A stretch of 7,302 nucleotides of DNA, taken from assembly GCA_011322755.1 (NCBI GenBank), contig DRLZ01000255.1, forward strand, positions 1 to 7,302, read 5' to 3'. The stretch's first letter is position 1. Every line of letters begins with the position of its first letter. This DNA comes from Crenotrichaceae bacterium (GTDB lineage: Bacteria; Pseudomonadota; Gammaproteobacteria; Methylococcales; DRLZ01). The notes under the pieces were generated by a model, which saw only the letters and a list, made by a program, of their open reading frames with translations, did not search any database and was not told the DNA's origin. Positions 6,289-7,302 of this stretch are shown here, one piece after another. The position numbers and the translations under genes were made by a program.

Positions 6289-6636
6289 CTACAGGATTTC
6301 TGCAACCTGTTCTGGCGGACGACCGATTGCTGCACGACCATTAGTGACAACGATCGGTCTTTCAATCAATCGTGGGTAGTCTGTCATCGCCTGAATGAGT
6401 TGATCTCTGGTTAACGAATCATCATTCAAACCAAGCTCCTTGTACTCTGCTTCCTGCCTGCGCATTAACTGTCTAGGCTCGAGGTCGAGCATGGTTAAAA
6501 TTGAATTGAGCGTTTCCACATCAGGCGGTGTTTTCAGATATTCGACAATGGTTGGTTCGATACCTTTATCCTGCAGTAGCTGTAAAGTCTGTCTGGACTT
6601 GCTGCAGCGAGGGTTGTGGTAAATAGTAACTGTCAT
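6289..6636 (-). CDS. arsC: ArsC-family arsenate reductase (glutaredoxin type, YfgD-like)
   Basis: Thioredoxin-fold protein of the ArsC family that reduces arsenate to arsenite using glutaredoxin/glutathione. The 115 residues begin MTVTIYHNPRCSKSR; Cys11 in HNPRCSKSR is the catalytic cysteine. Arg60 in LMRRQE, Arg93 in ERPIVV and Arg106 in GRPPEQ align with the three arginines of plasmid ArsC that bind arsenate. ATG at 6636 has a strong AGGAG (6649-6645) eight bases upstream, so the 14-residue longer frame from 6678 is rejected. No ArsR regulator or arsenite pump is nearby, so this looks like the chromosomal YfgD-type gene placed next to wrbA and hda, not a resistance operon; its physiological substrate is uncertain. 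Confidence 0.93.
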   Translation of the reverse strand: MTVTIYHNPRCSKSRQTLQLLQDKGIEPTIVEYLKTPPDVETLNSILTMLDLEPRQLMRRQEAEYKELGLNDDSLTRDQLIQAMTDYPRLIERPIVVTNGRAAIGRPPEQVAEIL

Positions 6637-6894
6637 AATTGCTTCTCCTGAACAGTGGCATGACAACACGTCCGGCATTCATCATCTCGTCTCGATCAAG
6701 CTGATGTGACAAGGCAAAGTCATTCTCGGCTGGATTGATAACAATATTGTATTGAACGCTGCAAATCGTTAACTCACAGACAGTGTTGAAAACGATATGA
6801 ATGTAAGCGCTGAAAAAAGAGGTTATGATAGCACTTTTTCGTATAAACATAAGTATTACAATCGGCATGGATAACGCTTAGCAAGGATCATACA
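6637..6894. promoter_or_regulatory. Divergent arsC-hemH intergenic region
   Basis: The 258 bases must hold the start signals for arsC (leftward) and hemH (rightward). Seen: the arsC Shine-Dalgarno AGGAG (6645-6649), the hemH Shine-Dalgarno AAGGA (6883-6887), a 10-base palindrome ACAATATTGT (6741-6750), and -10-like hexamers on the plus strand: TATGAT (6824-6829), TATAAA (6842-6847) and TACAAT (6857-6862), none with a good -35 at proper spacing. A reading frame crosses most of the region on the minus strand but lacks support. No RNA gene or riboswitch was recognised. Confidence 0.5.
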
Positions 6895-7302
6895 GTGACC
6901 TCAGAAAATCAACATCAACCCCAACAACACCCTGACATCAAACCATCAGTCATTGGTGTTTTACTGGTTAATCTTGGCACCCCTTCAACAAGCGACAAAC
7001 ATGCTGTACGCCGTTTTCTTGCTGAATTTTTGTCTGACCGTCGAGTAATCGAGTTACCCGCTCTAGTCTGGAAACCCTTGCTCTATGGCATTGTCCTCAC
7101 TACGCGACCCACTAAAGTGGCCAAAGCATATCAGTCGATATGGATGAAAGAGCATAACCAGTCACCATTAAGATTCTATACATTTCAGCAATCTCAGAAG
7201 CTTGGAGAACGGCTTAGCCCACACACATCGATCATTGTTAAATGGGCCATGCGCTATGGCGAACCATCGCTTCAATCAGGCATGGATTCACTCATTCAGC
7301 AA
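6895..7302 (+). CDS. hemH: Ferrochelatase, N-terminal part (cut by window edge)
   Basis: Inserts ferrous iron into protoporphyrin IX, the last step of protoheme synthesis. Only the first 136 codons are present, in an open frame to the end of the window. Family hallmarks are clear: GVLLVNLGTPS (21-31), the VRRFLAEFLSDRRVIELP region (38-55), YQSIWMKEHNQSPL (79-92) and WAMRYGEPS (117-125). The catalytic histidine lies in the missing part. GTG at 6895 has AAGGA seven bases upstream; the first 18 residues are polar and glutamine-rich, a short extension before the conserved fold. It is divergent from arsC. Confidence 0.93.
   Translation, partial: MTSENQHQPQQHPDIKPSVIGVLLVNLGTPSTSDKHAVRRFLAEFLSDRRVIELPALVWKPLLYGIVLTTRPTKVAKAYQSIWMKEHNQSPLRFYTFQQSQKLGERLSPHTSIIVKWAMRYGEPSLQSGMDSLIQQ

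Noticed and set aside
6291..6310. Possible terminator at the end of arsC: ACAGG/CCTGT stem followed on the minus strand by a short T run
   Set aside because: Only five pairs with a ten-base loop, partly inside the coding sequence; too weak to call, and arsC may read through into wrbA.
6737..6755. Fur-box-like GATAACAATATT stretch upstream of hemH
   Set aside because: By eye only about 10 of 19 positions match the Fur consensus and it lies some 140 bases from the hemH start.
6566..6868. Minus-strand frame of 100 residues crossing the arsC-hemH gap
   Set aside because: It overlaps the arsC start in another frame, has no recognisable domain, and occupies the space needed for two divergent promoters.

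Overview
The window reads as a stretch of a gammaproteobacterial chromosome of moderate GC content. The clues are an Hda-type DnaA regulator, a WrbA that resembles pseudomonad WrbA along its whole length, and an arsC-wrbA-DUF2069-hda gene order that I recall from Pseudomonas and relatives. I cannot name the genus. There is no RNA gene, CRISPR array, insertion sequence or prophage gene. Coding density is high and every gene is intact except hemH, which runs off the right edge.

Layout from left to right: (1) ppa, a family I inorganic pyrophosphatase of the chlamydial subtype, on the + strand (70-756). (2) After a 76-base convergent gap, the minus-strand pair opcA (833-1957) and zwf (1954-3498). 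Zwf is glucose-6-phosphate dehydrogenase and OpcA its assembly/activation protein; their genes overlap by the four bases ATGA. (3) A 112-base gap (3499-3610) with a perfect 9-bp inverted repeat and a candidate zwf promoter. (4) A tightly packed minus-strand operon, in transcription order wrbA (quinone reductase), a DUF2069 membrane protein, hda (DnaA inactivator) and panE-like ketopantoate reductase. Neighbours overlap or lie 3-4 bases apart, and a promoter candidate and a 13-base palindrome precede wrbA. (5) arsC (arsenate-reductase family, YfgD-like), also minus strand. (6) A 258-base divergent intergenic region, then the first 136 codons of hemH (ferrochelatase) on the + strand.

The most distinctive element is zwf-opcA. 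OpcA is best known from cyanobacteria and actinobacteria, where it is needed for full G6PDH activity. Here Zwf also carries an N-terminal ENPL segment that resembles cyanobacterial Zwf, so enzyme and activator may have been inherited as one cassette. The pair would feed NADPH production through the oxidative pentose phosphate pathway or the Entner-Doudoroff pathway. The wrbA operon joins redox defence, replication control and pantothenate/CoA synthesis, which look unrelated, so the order is probably conserved for transcriptional reasons.

I found no convincing new multi-gene system. Second-look points are the zwf-opcA cassette, its lack of a cyanobacterial-type C-terminal cysteine pair, the inverted repeat over the putative zwf -35 box, the palindrome between the wrbA ribosome binding site and start codon, and the chlamydial-type pyrophosphatase.
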